Below are positions 11,731 to 26,256 of a stretch of DNA of 64,000 nt, piece by piece; within the stretch, counting starts at the first letter, position 1, and the number at the start of each line of letters is the position of its first letter. The notes below the pieces were generated by a model that was not told the DNA's origin, searched no databases, and was given only the letters and a program-made list of their open reading frames with translations. The translations under genes were made by a program, and so were the position numbers. The DNA lies in NCBI GenBank assembly GCA_024114885.1, contig CP099418.1:1-64000 (forward strand), written 5' to 3'. This DNA comes from Septoria linicola. Its lineage: Eukaryota; Ascomycota; Dothideomycetes; Mycosphaerellales; Mycosphaerellaceae.

Positions 11731-14700
11731 TAGCCTATTATTTAGATTAGAGCGTAGAGGCTAACGTAGTCTATTACGAGTTAGACGTTACTACCTCGCT
11801 ATAAGTTTAAAGACTCTACCGTAGAGCGTAAAGATAGGATTATTACCTTTACCTCGCTATTATTAAAGGAGCGCTTAGCTAATATACGAGCGCGATTCTT
11901 AATACTAGCGTAGATAACTTAGTAGGAGATCTAGAGGAGTTAATAAGTAAACTCGGCGAGGAGATTACTAATTAGTTCCTAGCCCTAAATAATTATACCT
12001 TAGCTCTATTCGATAATATACTTCTTAAGGAGGCCGACGAGGGCGTAGTACTTAGGCAATAGCGGGACGTACTAACTTAGATAGCTAGTACGAGTATTTA
12101 GAAGGGGAGCCTAAGAGTTAGCCTTAATTAATATATAGTAGAAGGAGTAGCCGTCGATCTTACTAGTTTCTCTATAGTAATTATTAGTACTATATATATA
12201 TATATATATATAAGGAACGTACTACTAGCTAGTAGATAGATATTACTACTACTAGCTAGTAGACTACTCTATAGAACTAACTTATAGGCTATTAATTAAC
12301 TTTACGCTAGTATCGTATCGGTAGTCTAGTAAGCGTACGTTTACTAGGTTATTATAGGTTAGTACTAGTTATCGATAGAGACTTGACGTACGACTCGTCT
12401 TATCGTCTTTATCGAATACTAGGAGGCTCTTCTAGCCTAGAGCGTCGAGGTAGCTACGAGCTACACTTTCGTACGCGGCAGTACCTACTATATTAGTACG
12501 TATCTCTACGTAGACGGTCGTAATAGGGAGGATCTCTATACCTAATTCTACTATCGACCTATAAGTAACGATCTTTTAACCTTTAACTTAGCGTAACTAG
12601 GTAAGACCTAGAGTAAGTAGTACGAGGTCGAAGACTATATTTATATTACCCGTCTACGTATGTTCGAAGAAGTAGTAGGGCTATAAAGCCGAGAGGTAGA
12701 GCTAGTTAGTCGATATACTACTACCTAGGAGGCTAGGATCGACTATAGTTAGGATAGCGAAGTAGTTACGTTAATATTATTTATAGAAAGAGTCGCTTAG
12801 CGAACGATAGTCACGGCTATTTAGACCTTTATAGAGCTCTTTAGGAAGGACCTTAGATAGCGATTTCTAGAAAAAGCGAAATAATACTATACTATCGCTA
12901 ACTATATTATAGAAGATAGTTACTATAACGAGTACGTACCTTATAGTAGGTTCTAGTTAATATAAGGCGTCGGTCTAGAGAGCCTATAGATTACCTAGAT
13001 AATAAGCCTCGTCTATATAGATTATACTAAAGCTCTACTTATTATAGAGAAGGATCTCGTTATCTATAGACTACGTATATAGCGAAGGATCTACGGTCTT
13101 AGCGTCGTTATTATCGTCGCTATCGCTAAGCTCTAATTCGAGGACTACGGGTTCTACTTCGAGTTCCTTATTAATATTAGAACTATCGTCGTCGTTATTA
13201 ACCTACGCCGCGACTAGCGTCTTAGATACGTTATAGTATATATATACTTTGCCCTTCTTAAGAATCTTGTTCTATAGCGACTAGAATATGCTAAGGATAA
13301 TAGTAGAAGAAGTACGTAGATCGTTAAATAATAGATTCGAGAGGTATGTCTCTAGGCCGTCTAGGTTAGTATTCGAGATACTAGTATATCCTACTATAGC
13401 TACTCTATCGGTGTTACTACCTAGGCTATAGAATATAATAAGGCGGATATATCTCGTCGAAGAAAGGTCGTTAAACAGCTTAGTAATAGGCTCGATCTAA
13501 GCCTAGAGTATACTTAATAGGTAGATAACGAGATAAGGGCGGTAGAGAGGCTCGAGGTTAGTAACTTTAAAGTCGGTAAGTAGCTATTCGGCCTTGTCGT
13601 CGGTAGCGTCTCCTATAGCCGTTTCTATAGCGTCTAGAAATATTAGTAAATTACGTAATAGATATAGAATAATTTACTAGCTAGTAGGCGGACGTCTTAA
13701 CTACTAGCTAGTAGATCGTTCTATATAACTCTTTAATAAACCGACTTACCTTTCTACTACTATCGTCGTTACTTAATTTCTCTAGCTATATAGATAACTA
13801 TATATAGTACCTAGATAGTCTTACTAAGACCGATATTATCTCTAAGGACGGTATAGCGTATCTCTAATTAGAGTATTTTTATTAGCTAGGCGATACTAGT
13901 AGGTTACTAGGGCTTAAGCGGGAGCCTATCTAGTTCGACCTAGAAGTTTTCGCTAGTAATAAGGTCTATATTTCCGGATTCTAAGAGTATAACCTTTAGC
14001 CTAAGTATAGCGACGGACTCGTTCTATATTAGCGGTATCGCTAAGTAGGTGTTTATAGTCGCGTATAAGGTAGCGAATATTTAGGTATCGATAGCGGTAT
14101 TAGAGCTATCGACTACTCGTATAGCGGAGTCCGAGTATTCTATATATGCCTCTTAGAAGAGTCGCTACTTATTAACTAAAGATATTAGGAGAATAGTTTT
14201 AAAGCTAAGCCGATCTATATACTTAATATCGTTATATAAGTACTTAACGTCCTTACTTAATATATCTATAATACAGATTTAGGCTTCGTCGCTTAGGTTA
14301 TCTAGGTCTAGAGCGATCGTAGAAGCGTCGACCTTAATACTATCGAATACCGTAATAGTAGTACCTATATCGTTCTACTCTTTAGTATATATAAAATCCT
14401 TAGCGATTTCGTTAATCTCTATAAATACTATATCCGCTAGTATTATAAGACCTTTAGCTTATCGACGAGCTTGCTCGATAGAGTTAGTAGCCGTCGAACT
14501 AGAGGTAATATAGTATACTAGCGTAATCGCCTTAGGCCGGTTAATCTTTAGGTTAGTATTAGCGCTCTAGTCTTCTATCTAATAGCTCTTCTTTTATATA
14601 AATAGGTAGATAATATAGAAGCCCTAAAAGATGTCCTCGCTATATAACGAGAACTCGTCTATAGAGTAGATAAGTAGAGCTAGTAGCTCCTCTACCGGTA

Positions 14701-15795
14701 TAGGTATACTATAGAAATAGAGAGTAGGTATAACTCTATCTATAATTCTTTATCTACTCGGTAGGCATCGATAGCCTACTTTATAAGATATATAGTATAG
14801 AGCGCGATAATAACTATATAGTACGAGAAGCTACCTCTAGTAGAGAGAGAGAGGCGAGGATCGAGGAGTAACTTATTAAAATAGTCCTAGTTAGTAGTCT
14901 CTAGGTCCTTCCCGAATAGGACTCCCTTCTTTCTAGATTCTATAATAATATCGATATAGGCATTTAGAGAGAGAACACTTAGTATTTGCCTCTCTAAACC
15001 TTCCTATCCGAAATTATTCTATAGTTAAATTAGTACTAGAATTAGAGTATAAGTTACTTTAGTAGAATATACTACTAGCTAGTAATACGATAATATAGAC
15101 TACTAGCTAGTAGTTTATTCTACTACGTAATACGTTCTACTAAAGTAATATCGGAGAATATAGGAGTAACTCTTACTATAAAATACTTATAGTATTCCTT
15201 TAGAGTAGGAAAAACTATACGCTATACTAACGAGAACTAATCTAGGCTATCAAGCTCTATATATCTAGCTAAGTTATCGTCTTTCTACGTAATCTATATA
15301 GCTTTAATACTATACGTAAATACACTCTAGGTTAGTATAGTAGGAGTAGGTCGAATACTCGAATCTAGGATACTCGTTAAGTCGTTTACTCGCGTCTCTA
15401 CTCTACTCTTAGCTAAATCGTCGCGTAAAACTATTACGCTTAGGACATTATCGAGCGAAGTAGTAGCTAGTCTCTTACGTAAGACCTTAGTATTCGGTCT
15501 TTACTTTTTATATAAGGTCTACGCCTTCTTTGTAGTTAAGGTCGCGAATAGTAATAGGGCGTCGAGTAGGTCTACTACGAGGGTCTCTATAGTATCGCCG
15601 ACCTTAGTTCTCTTATTTAAGAAGATATTAGGTTCCGACTCGGAAACTTATCTCTTACGAGGTACTATTATATATATCTTTAGAGCTCGCTTTAAGTAGC
15701 TTCTAAGTAAATAGGAAATAACTTACTATATAGTAATATACTTAGAGGAGGTACGGATATAGCTAGCGAACAAATAGAGAAATAAATTACTAGCT
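11731..15795 (-). pseudogene. SNF2-family helicase, truncated and RIP-inactivated (gene B, copy 2)
   Basis: Copy 2 of the helicase gene. It has the same intron palindromes and order of motifs as copy 1: motif I around 13840 and the DEAY region near 13010. It ends abruptly at the unit junction at 11731, at the codons for the QIIGR part of motif VI. Everything C-terminal of that is missing, and the sequence runs straight into the 5' end of gene A of copy 1. It is dead by truncation as well as by many stop codons. Confidence 0.8.
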
Positions 15796-16181
15796 AGTAA
15801 CGCGATAGAGAGAGGAGTAGAAGTAGAGATAGATATTAGAGGTAAGAAGAAGAAGAAGAAGAGAGGAGAAGATAGATTATTAAATATTGTCGGAAGCTAG
15901 CGTAAACAAAGCGACGTTTATAGTATATATACCTATATATACGCGATAAATAAGCTAGCGATATTACGCGTAAGTAAAGGAAAGTAAAGGAATCTATAGG
16001 TAAGATAGGAAATCTCTTTATTACTACTAAATTCGGTAGTAGTAGAGGAATATACGTCTTATATCCGGATTTATATATTAGAAATAAGCTTTTATTAAGC
16101 CCTAACTATCGATTATAATAGCCGGATTAGGCTTAGCTTATTAGAAGTAACTAGAATTCTACTTCTCGTACGTACGTAGAG

Positions 16182-16224
16182 ATACCTTAGGTATTATTAT
16201 ATAAGCTTATAATACCTAAGGTGT
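16182..16224. repeat. 43-bp inverted repeat, copy 2
   Basis: Counterpart of the hairpin at 6380-6422, with an even better match between the inner arms. Pairing is kept although both copies have been changed by RIP, which mutates both strands. Confidence 0.7.
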
Positions 16225-16628
16225 TAAAATGTTTACTAGCTCTAGTTATCTTTAATTACTAGCTAGTAGTATATTCCTCTAAAGGTACGTGCCTCTAGTA
16301 GTATATTCCTATAATAGTACCTTCCTCTAAAAGTACGTTCTTCTAGAAGTAGACGTCGGAATAGGTAGGCCGAAACGGGTTAGTATATAGGTTAGGCTAG
16401 GTCTTAGCCTACCTATAGAAGATAGTAATAGGTATAGTACAAATACCTACTCTATACTTAGATAGGTTAGGCGAACAAAAATAGGTATAATATAGGTTTT
16501 AAGTATAACTACGAAGAAGAATTATTCTAGTTAGTATCGACTATAAAAGGAAGTATATAATAGAGTAGTAAAGACAGAGAGAGGGATAATAGTAATAAGC
16601 GGAACGGATAGGCTAATCTGACGTCGAC

Positions 16629-19384
16629 TTGAGTTTATAATATATATAGTCGGTAGACGTAGTTAGTAGCTACGTTCTAGCTCTTAAAGCTTCCCTATAG
16701 AGCGTATTACGCTTTCGCGTACTTCGACGCTATGATTTATCTACCTTTGTAACCCCTTTATTATCGCTAATACTATTAAACTTTAAAAGAGCCTTGATTT
16801 CGTTTTTAACCTCCTTATTCTACTCCTTAACTACCTCTATCTAATTACGAGTAAGTTCCAAATTAGGACAAAGAGTAGATACTTCTATAGTAAGTACTAC
16901 TCTTATATTATACTTATAATCGCGATGTCGATATCGTAATAGTATAATATACGTAAAGGTATCTAGATTATATATCCGATTATAGCGGTTCTAATAACGT
17001 ATAATACTAAAATCTCGTTCGTATCTAGTGCCTACTACTAGAATATATAGAATATCCTAGGCTATTTTCGATATAGTAGGGAATATATTAGTAAGAGCTA
17101 GCTATATATCTATAGGATCTATTCCTTCTATATATAAGAAGTCTACTTTCCGATAGCGCTCTAGTTCGTTATTAGGCTCGACTAAGGAGGCTACGTCTAG
17201 TACTAGTTAAGCTTTATTATCGTCGCTATCGATCCCTATAGCGAAGGAGGTTAAGAAGCTTTATATACCTCGAGGCTACCATTTCGAAGCTTGTATAGTA
17301 CTAGATGAAGCTTTATAATACTTTAACTACTCTACGCGTAATTTGCTCTAGTAGAGATCTTCCGAACTATCGTTATCGAAAGCGTCTCGCTTCTAGAACA
17401 TACTCTTAATCGTAGGGTATAGTAGTACTACTATACCGTAGTAGTCTCTAAACCGTTACTAGGTCTGTTAGTAATATTAAAAGAGCTTAGTATACGCTTT
17501 ATCTAGTACCTTATAGAGTAAGACCTTCTAAGCCTCTTTCTTATACTTAAGTTTCTCGTCTACTTTATCTAGAATATCGAAAAGAGAGTTATAGTAGCTA
17601 AGGACTAGATAGAGGCTAGGGCCCTTTATCGTACCGACGTAGGTAGTAGCCTAAGCAAAGAGTATAGTTAGAGACGTAAGGTATTCTAACCGTTACTAGT
17701 CGGTATTAGATAGTATAAGTGTCGGTAGCGACTAACGCTTAATAAATTCATCGATAAAGTCGCGTAGTTAACTAAAGCGAGATAGTATTATCGTAGTCGA
17801 GCTCTAATAGGTCCTTACGTCTTATATTACTCGTAGTAGTCTCGTTATAGGATACTTTTACTAGCGTACGTAAGCCTTTAGATAGGGATATAGATTCTTT
17901 AGACGCTCTTTTTAGAGATCTATAAAGCTCTCGAAACGCTAAGAACTAGAGTTTACCTATACTATAAACCTATAGACCTAGGACGATTAATAAGCGCCGA
18001 CTATACTTACCGACTACGATTATCGACCGTAACTACGATATACCTTAAATAAAAGTTTAGGTAGTCCTTTAAGAGAAGCTACTATATTAGTCTTTTAAAA
18101 CCTTTCTAGAGCTCGTTAATCTTTCTTATCGTTCTAAAACTCTTATAGATCGTTAATTAGTATTATTTATAGTTATATAAAAAGGCCTTTATAGTAAGCT
18201 ATATTACGTAAGTAAAACACGGAAACCGTTCTAGAATCGTAGCTAGCGTAGTAGGCTTAATAGCCTTAATATTAGAGAAGAGATTTACCTCGTCTAGTTA
18301 AATATCTAGTACTACTAGCTCTACGAGCTCTTCGATCGAAATAGAAGGCTTTACGATTTTTACGCTATACTCTATTAAGTAAAGGCTGATAGCCTTAATA
18401 CTAGCTTACGTTAGTACTAATCGAATAGATACTAGTAAGACGTATATAGACCTATAGAGTGTACTATTATTTCTAGCGTTATCGTATATAAGAGCGATTA
18501 GTCGGTCTCCGAGGCTAAACCTTTATAATATATTAAAGAGTAATTTCGAAAGTCGCTCTCTAGTATATCTACTAGTAACGTAGGGAAAGTCTAATATCGC
18601 CTCGTACTATACCTATTTAGCGTCGATCTAGTAGGTACGGATAGTAAGGAATGAAGCTTTTATATCGCTAGACTACTAGCTGTCGACTACGATAGTAACC
18701 TTAGAGGTTCTAGCTAGTATAGCCTTTAGATCTTCCTCGGACCTCTCTTAGACCTCTCGAAGAAGAGCCTTAATCGTCTTACTAGAGCGGAAAAGTATTT
18801 CGAGACCGGGGTTAAGATATATATATATATAGCGGACTATAGGATTCTCGAAGAAATTAAGTAGTAGGCTATATACTACGATTATTTACGTAGATACTAT
18901 AGAGAAGTTATTAATACTTAGGTCTAGGTCGCCGAGGTAACCCTTACGATTTCGAGCCTAACTATATAAGCTTGATAACGTAGTCGGCAAACGTAGTCGG
19001 TAGGAACTTATATAATAGTCTTTATACTACTAGATATACTCTAGTAGTATCCCCTTTCTCTTAAATACCTATACGTACTCCTTAGTTCGAAGATAAGAAC
19101 TAAGACTACTTATACTAATACGGAGGCCTAGATAGGCTAAAGAGGTCTCGTAACCTTAGTAGACTACTTTTAGCGAGGTATCCTCGATATTAATCCCCTA
19201 GTCGAAAAACTTCTAGACCTAGGAGGAACGAGTACCCTCCTATTTAATAGGTATAGTCTTTTATGTCCTGAACTTATACTTATAGCGACCTTATACCTCC
19301 TACTATCGTCGTATATACTAGTCTCTAAAGTCCGTTTTATACTCTTTCTACTATAGATATACCCTGTTTACTTAAGTCTAGTCT
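16629..19384 (-). pseudogene. hAT transposase, RIP-inactivated (element 1)
   Basis: Same gene as at 37680-40435 in the second element, on the opposite strand. The frame carries the same markers in reverse order along the window: the C-terminal dimerisation region with MARDIL near 17100, and the central catalytic part near 18480. Introns contain the doubled CCGACTACG motif (about 16644, 17996, 18980). TAG/TAA codons at former Gln/Trp positions make it non-functional. The start codon is not resolved. Confidence 0.82.
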
Positions 19385-20898
19385 AGAGAAGATATAGGTA
19401 TATTAATTAGAATTTTAGAGGTAGTAGGTAGTCTACTAGAGCTCCGCTCTAATACTATATATTATAGCGTAGAGGGTACTATCGGACTAGATTCGAATTA
19501 TAAAGAGTCTCTAAAAACGCTATCTTAATATCGTTATCTTAGTCGAGTACTAGACCTAAGTCCTCTAGTAGCTAGCGATAGATTTCGCTATAAAGGTAGC
19601 GTGTTTATAGGTAGTAGTATTGAAACTAGAAGAGTTAAAGGAGATAAAGGTAGACTAAATTACAAAAGTAAGAAAGAGGGGAGCCCTAGACTGTCTATAA
19701 AACACGCTATAACTTTACCCTAGTACGACGTCTATAGTAGTTCTTACCTATAGAGAAGCCTAAATTATACTAATTAGACGTAGTAAAGCCTCTTGTCCGC
19801 TAATAATAGACTAGTTAAGAACTCGGTACTAATCTCTAGATTAAGTACGCTAGGATCTATTAGATCCGTAATAATAGACGAAAAGCTAATACTAGCCCGC
19901 TCGCCCTTAAATCTAGCTTGAACTAGACTCTCGACTATAGCTTTAAGCAAAGTCTCTTCCTTATTAAGTATATATTGTTTATTAAATATACTATAGGTAA
20001 GCTTCGCGTTTTATCTCTACTATATAGACATAGTAGATATAGAGAATCCGTAGGTATTCTAATCGTAGTTAGTAGGAATTAGCTATCTAAGATACTCGAT
20101 AAGGATTAAGAAGTAATTAACGAAGAAGGGCTTCTAGCTAAGAACATTACGTAGTATAGCCTAGTGTTCTATCTAAAAGATATTATAGGGCATAGGTAAA
20201 ACGCTATTAGTAATATACGACTATAGTTAATTAGTATATAGTCGGCAAATATAGTCGGCGCTTAAGATAGCTAGTAGACATACCTTGACTTAGGCTTCTA
20301 GTACTAATATCTAAAGTAAGATAGCTAGACCTCGAAGCCGTAGTATCGTAAAAGGGGAGCTCTATATTATATTAGTAGATAGGAGTTTCTAATAGATAGG
20401 AAGACTTACGCTATCGCTATATACTTATATAGCTATAAGTTTGTCTAGCGCCTTAATCTTAGACTAGAACTCGCCGATTACCTTATACTAGTATTAATAA
20501 GTCGCTCTACTATAGTTAGTAGAGCCTAGCGTACTAGTAGATAGCTTAATAGCGTACTTAGCCTAAATATCCTCCTCTTAAGACAAGCTTAGCGGGTTAT
20601 CGATAATAACGTTTATAGAGTTTCTCTTTAACTTAGAAGGATCTAATAGTACCTAAACCTATATACTACTATCTTTCTTTTCGAATTCTTCTAATATACT
20701 CTCTTTTCTCTTAATCTCCCTATATAGAAGGTAGAGCTCGATATACTAACCTTCTTTATCTTCCTAAGCGAGGTCTTTAGAAGATTTCTTTTCCTCTACC
20801 TTCTTAAGAGCCTTCCTCTCCCTATATAATATTAGCGCTAACTATATACGCCGACTACGTTTACCGACTATATATATAATAGTATAATAGAGACTTAC

Positions 20899-21175
20899 TA
20901 TTAAGAATGTATCCTAGATAGTTAGTCTAGATATAGACTTCTAAGTATAGTTCTAGATACCTAAGGCACCTACCTAAGGCTTAGTAAGAGGTACATCTTG
21001 CTTCTCTTTCTTCTCTTCTTAGATAACTAACTCAATTAACTTTGTATTTAGTTCCTAGCATATTACTACTATACTATATATATAAGTTAGTTCAAGATTA
21101 ATCCCCTATTCTTCTTTACTACGCTATACCCTCTTTAACATTATATAGTATATAACACGCTCTCCACTTTTAATA
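20899..21175 (+). repeat. Copia 5' LTR
   Basis: 277 bp, beginning TATTAAGAATG (TG changed to TA by RIP; the 3' LTR still has TGTTAAG) and ending in TTTTAATA (expected CA end also changed). Directly downstream is GGTTATAAGCCTGGG, a possible tRNA primer-binding site of undetermined identity. Confidence 0.9.
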
Positions 21176-21289
21176 GGTTATAAGCCTGGGTTTATATACT
21201 AAATAGGAGCAACCTATATTAGTATAGGTTACTTGTATCCCTTATAGTTTATAGAAAACATTTAGGGCCTAGAAGTTTCCCTAACTGTA

Positions 21290-24200
21290 TTACTAACGAA
21301 GCTAGCTTATACCTAGTAGTATACAAGTTAGTAAAGATCTCTATAAGACAGTAGTATGTTTCTACTTTATTAATACCTGCCTAGTTCTCTACTATTGTAC
21401 CTAGTATTACTAGAGTTAGAAGAGGCTACCTAGCCTTCCTACTACCTAGTAGTAGAAACTCTACTAAGAGAGAAAGATCTAAGTCTTAGTAATTTCCTAA
21501 ATACGAGGAATTCTTGTCCCTTAGAGCTAGTCTCTCTACTACAAGAAATTACTCTTCTCTAGAATCCTTAGCTAGTCTAAAGTATTCTACTAATTATTTA
21601 TTCTATTTACCTATTTCTATAATAGACTAAGAGGACAAGAAGAGCTAAAGGATTCTAATCCTAGATAGAACTAACTAGAAGAAATAGTTTAAGCTATAGA
21701 TAGACAAGCTAGAAGGAAAGGACTAGTTCTAGGTAATTAGCTAACTAATTATTAGAGGGAACCTATATACAGTTTAGTAGGACACTAGTCTCTAGATATA
21801 TGTTACTTAGAATCAATACTTCTTAAAAGACAATATAGTATGTAGGTTTAGTATTAGATATAGTATTAGTAAAGATAATAAGATAGAGCTAGAGATATAG
21901 TATATTACTATACTAGTAGCTAAGATATAGGTGATTCTCTAGAACAAGTATAATAGAGTCCTAAAGTCCTATACTATAGGTCTAATTAAGTAGTTTGTTA
22001 TATTTAGGATGTTACCTAATAAGACAATTAGGGAAGCATAGAGATACCTTAGAGGCCTAGGTAAGAGGATTACTAAGATTAATCCTTAGGAAGCTTACTA
22101 CTAGAGCTAAGAGAAAAGGCTAAAACATCTCCTATAGTCTCTACCTATATTATACTAAGCAGCTAAGGATACTATTATAACTTAACTATCCTTAGATATA
22201 GACACTATTCTCCTTCTACTTAAGTCCTAAGAGGTAAGAGATAATCTAGATAAGATAGATATAGGTCTAGCTGTATTCTATTCTAGGTAGCCCTACTAAG
22301 GAAAGTCCCTACTAATATACTAGCTCTATAAGAAAGGGAAGTACTAGTTAAAAGATTGTCCTAACCTCTCTACTACTAAGAAACTATCCTAGTAAAGAAA
22401 CAGTACTAAGAACTAGAAGGACCCTTAGGGATTATTCCTTAGAGGGAGGGTTAGAAGATCCTCTTTACTAAGGAATACTAGACATATTAAGAAAGCTGTC
22501 TATAAGTTATTATTATATAATAAGCTAAAGAAGGTTGTCTAGAAAATAGGTAAGTAGCTTTAGAGGATAGAAAAGTCTAGAAAGCTTCTAAAGAAAGGAT
22601 TTTTAGTCTAGAAGTCTAGTTCTAGTTCTGATTCTAGAACTTACTCTAGTTCTAGAAGTAATAATAATTCCCTATTAGAAGATAATAACCAAGATAAGTT
22701 AGCCTATTCTATAATTAAGGCTAAAGGCAAGTTATTACTCTAAGAATAGCTCTTAGATTCCTATACCTCATCCTATATAACTAACTAACTATCCTTCTTT
22801 AGATTAGTAAAGCTACTAAGGAAGAAAGTATAGATCAAGGTAGGAGGAGGATACCTCTATATAACCTACTCTAGACTAGTATAGATAAAGGGAATCTTAG
22901 GAGGAGAAGTTCTACTTAATAGGGTACTATTTGTTCCTAATCTTGGAGTAAATCTTATATTATAGGATTAGTTTAGTAAGCAATTTAGAGTCTAGAAGCC
23001 TGATTTTACTCTTACCTTCCTAGATAGCTAAATAGTTATAAAGACCAAGCTAGTTAGAGGTGTTCTATTTATTAGTAAGATATTACCTCTCCTATAGGAA
23101 AAGTTATATTACTTACTATATAATCCTATAGAGGTTAATAATACCTATACTACCCTATTAGAGAAGGATCTAAAATAGTAGGAGCTATAGTATAGAAGAT
23201 TTGTATACTTTAGAAGAGAGTTACTCTTAAACCTTTATAAAGTTACTAACCTAAAGGAAAGAATTCTAATTCCTAACTAGGAAGAGTATAAGTATAGGAT
23301 CTATATAATAGGTAAGATAAAGAAACACCTAGGTAAGTCTATTAAGAGAAGACCTAAAAGATTAGCCCTTATATTAGTAGATATCTATAGACCATTACTA
23401 TTATTAGTAAAAGGTTTTATATAGTAGCTTAAGATTGTTAATAACTTCTTAAGAAAGAAATAGGCATTTCTACTTAAAGCTAGATCAGATATACTAACTA
23501 CTCTTTAGAACTAGAGGATCAAGGTAGAAAGGTAGTTAGTAGTACTCCTTAAGTCTATAAGGGCTAATAATGCTAGAGAGATTACTACTTTAATTAGATA
23601 GTAGGAGAAGGACTTTAGAATTACTCTTAAGCTAACTAAGGCCTATAATTTACTCTAGAATAGAGTAGTTAAGAGGTCTATCTAAATATTAGAGGCCTCT
23701 ATTAGAGTAATACTTGAAGAGAGTAAGATGCCTATTAAGTTTTAGCTAGAAGCCCTTGAAGTATAGGTATATATAAGGAACAAGCTCCTAAATGGACCTA
23801 ATATTAAGGGATTTAAGCTCTTACCTAATAAAGCTTTTAATAGGATCAAACTAATAGTCTCTTACCTTAAGGTATAGGGATGTAGAGCTATAGTGTACAT
23901 AGATATAAGAGCATAGCCTTAGTAGGTAAGGAGTAACAAACTAATAAATAGAGGAAAGGATACTATGTTTATTAGATACTATAATAATATAGCTAAGGTA
24001 TAGAAGTTCTAGGAGCTAGACATAAAGGCTATTAAGTAGCACACTAATATAATCTTCTTTAAAGATAAGCTAGGTAGAGAATTAGACTTAAATATTAAGA
24101 TCAAGAATCTCCCTAGTTTAGCTCTAGAAAGAAGACCTATTAGAAGGCTAAGAACTATTAGCTAGCCTACTCTATAAGCTAGTAGGAGTACCCTAGGTGC

Positions 24201-26256
24201 TCCTAGTCCAGGCTAGTAGAAGCCTCCTCCCCCTTAGCTATTAGTATAGGTTTAGGAAGGAAAGAAACTCTTTATACAACTTCTACCTCTACTAGAAGAT
24301 GTAGGAGAGTATAGAAAATTCCTAGACTAAGGGAAAGTTAAGAAAGAATCTAAGAATTCTACCTAAGAAACTATAGAGATAGATTATAAGTAGACAGCCC
24401 TAAGGCAAACCCTTAGAAAGAGGAAAGTATCCTAAGAACTTAATAGATTTAACTAAAAGCTAAAGCTAATTAGGCTTAAGCTAGATTAGAATAGTTAGCT
24501 AGATAAGGAAATGCTCCTAGAGTATTAGGCTTTCTTCTTAGCTATAAGCTCTATTAACCTAGATATCCTATAGGACCTAGAATTCTTAGAGGAAGTTAAA
24601 GAGATTATATTCTCTACTACTAAAGAAGTAGGAATATATAAATAGGAGGTTCTAATCCTAAGGAACTATAAGGAAGTAGTAAGTAATCCTAAGTAGGGTT
24701 ATCTCTAGTAAGAAGCTATTTAGAAGGAGCTAGATATACTTGTAAGTAATAACACCTAGACTATAGTAGTCCTACTAAAAGGGGCTAACTTAGTTACCTT
24801 AAGATAGGTCTTTAATATTAAGAGAAAGCTTAGTAGAGCTATTAAAAAGTTCAAGGCAAGACTAGTTATAAGAGGGTTCTCCTAAAAGTATAGAGTAGAC
24901 TATATAGAAACTTTTGCCCCTATAGTTAGGTAGGATACTCTAAGAGGATTCATGGCTGTAGTCTATAAGAAGGACCTAGTTCTATACTAAGTAGATATGA
25001 ACAATGCATTTATAGAGAGCACCCTATATAAGGACATCTATATAATCCTACTACTAGGTATTGACCTACTAACTAGTATAGTCTTATAAGTTCTAAGGAG
25101 TCTCTATAGGCTAAAGTAAGCTATAAGAGACTAGAATCAGCTATATATATCAAAGCTAAAAGGAATAGGATTCAGACAATTAGAAGTAGACCTATGTCTT
25201 CTAATCTATAAGAAAAGGAAAGACCTAATAATCCTAATCTATATTAATAATATACCTATTACTATAGAGAGACTAGAAGATGTTCTCTAGTTTAAAGACT
25301 AACTTAGTAAGGTCTTCAAGATCAAAGATCTTAGAGAACTAGACAAGATTCTTAGAATAAGACTAATAAGAAACAGATAGCAAGGCTAGCTGAAACTTAA
25401 CTAGAAGCACTATATCTAAGAGAACCTAGCTAAGATAGGAATAGGTCAAGAGACTGTATTACTAACTCTTTTACTAATAGATAGCTATGAAAGTCTGAAG
25501 CCTACTAGACTAAATAATAAAAGGTGTAACAAGTAGGAGTATTAATCCATTATTAGAATATAGATATAGCTTATAACTGTTACAAGACTAGATATTTCAT
25601 TTGCCCTTAGAAGATTGAGCTCCTATATTAGTAATCTAATAGTAGGACATATGAAGGCTCTAAAGAAGCTAACTAGATACCTGAGATCAAACCTAGACCT
25701 TAGTCTAAGATACTTAAGGAATAGTCAAGGCTATCTTACTAGATATGTAGACTCTGACTATGTAATAGACAAGACTAATAGAGTCTCAATCCTTGGATAT
25801 ATCTTCTTCCTTTATAGTACACTAATCTCCTAGATAAGTAAGAAGCAGAAATCTATAGCTATATCTATAATAGAAGCTAAATACATAGCTATAAGAGTAT
25901 ATACAAAACAGTTATAGTTCCTTAGTACTCTTTTAAGAGAGCTTAGATGCCTAGAGTTAGTAGGAGAATGTTCTTACTAACTAAGGATCCTTAGTAACTA
26001 GGAAGCTGTTACTAGAATCAGGCTAATTTAGCTAAAAGGTGACAACTAAGCTGCCCTTACTCTAGTCAAGGACTTATATGTTTATAACAAGTCTAAATAT
26101 ATTAATATCTTATACAATACTATAAGAAAGCTCTAGTAGAACAGACTTATCTCTATTAAATATATAAACATAAAAGAGATAGTAGTAGATAGTCTTACTA
26201 AGCTAAAGAATAGACTATAGTTTCAGGAGTTTATAAGGCAGCTCTACCTTGTATAA
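21290..26256 (+). pseudogene. Copia Gag-Pol polyprotein, RIP-inactivated
   Basis: All markers lie in a single frame with no net frameshift. These are a zinc knuckle remnant ending KDCPN (22324-22365), the integrase start with a VDIY aspartate (~23365), and the RT segment VDMNNAFIES (24991). The RT active site is YINN (25240-25251) where YVDD is expected. RNase H has DSDYVIDK near 25750, and the end is QEFIRQLYLV followed by stop at about 26254. Both catalytic Asp of YVDD are Asn, consistent with TpG to TpA changes, and many Gln/Trp codons are now stops, so the enzyme is dead. The Gag start is not resolved. An open stretch at 25615-25833 is part of RNase H and not a separate gene. Confidence 0.88.

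Noticed and set aside
25615..25833. Open frame of 72 codons as a separate gene
   Set aside because: It is in the same frame as the Copia zinc knuckle and RT and matches the RNase H region; it is only the longest stretch that escaped RIP stops.
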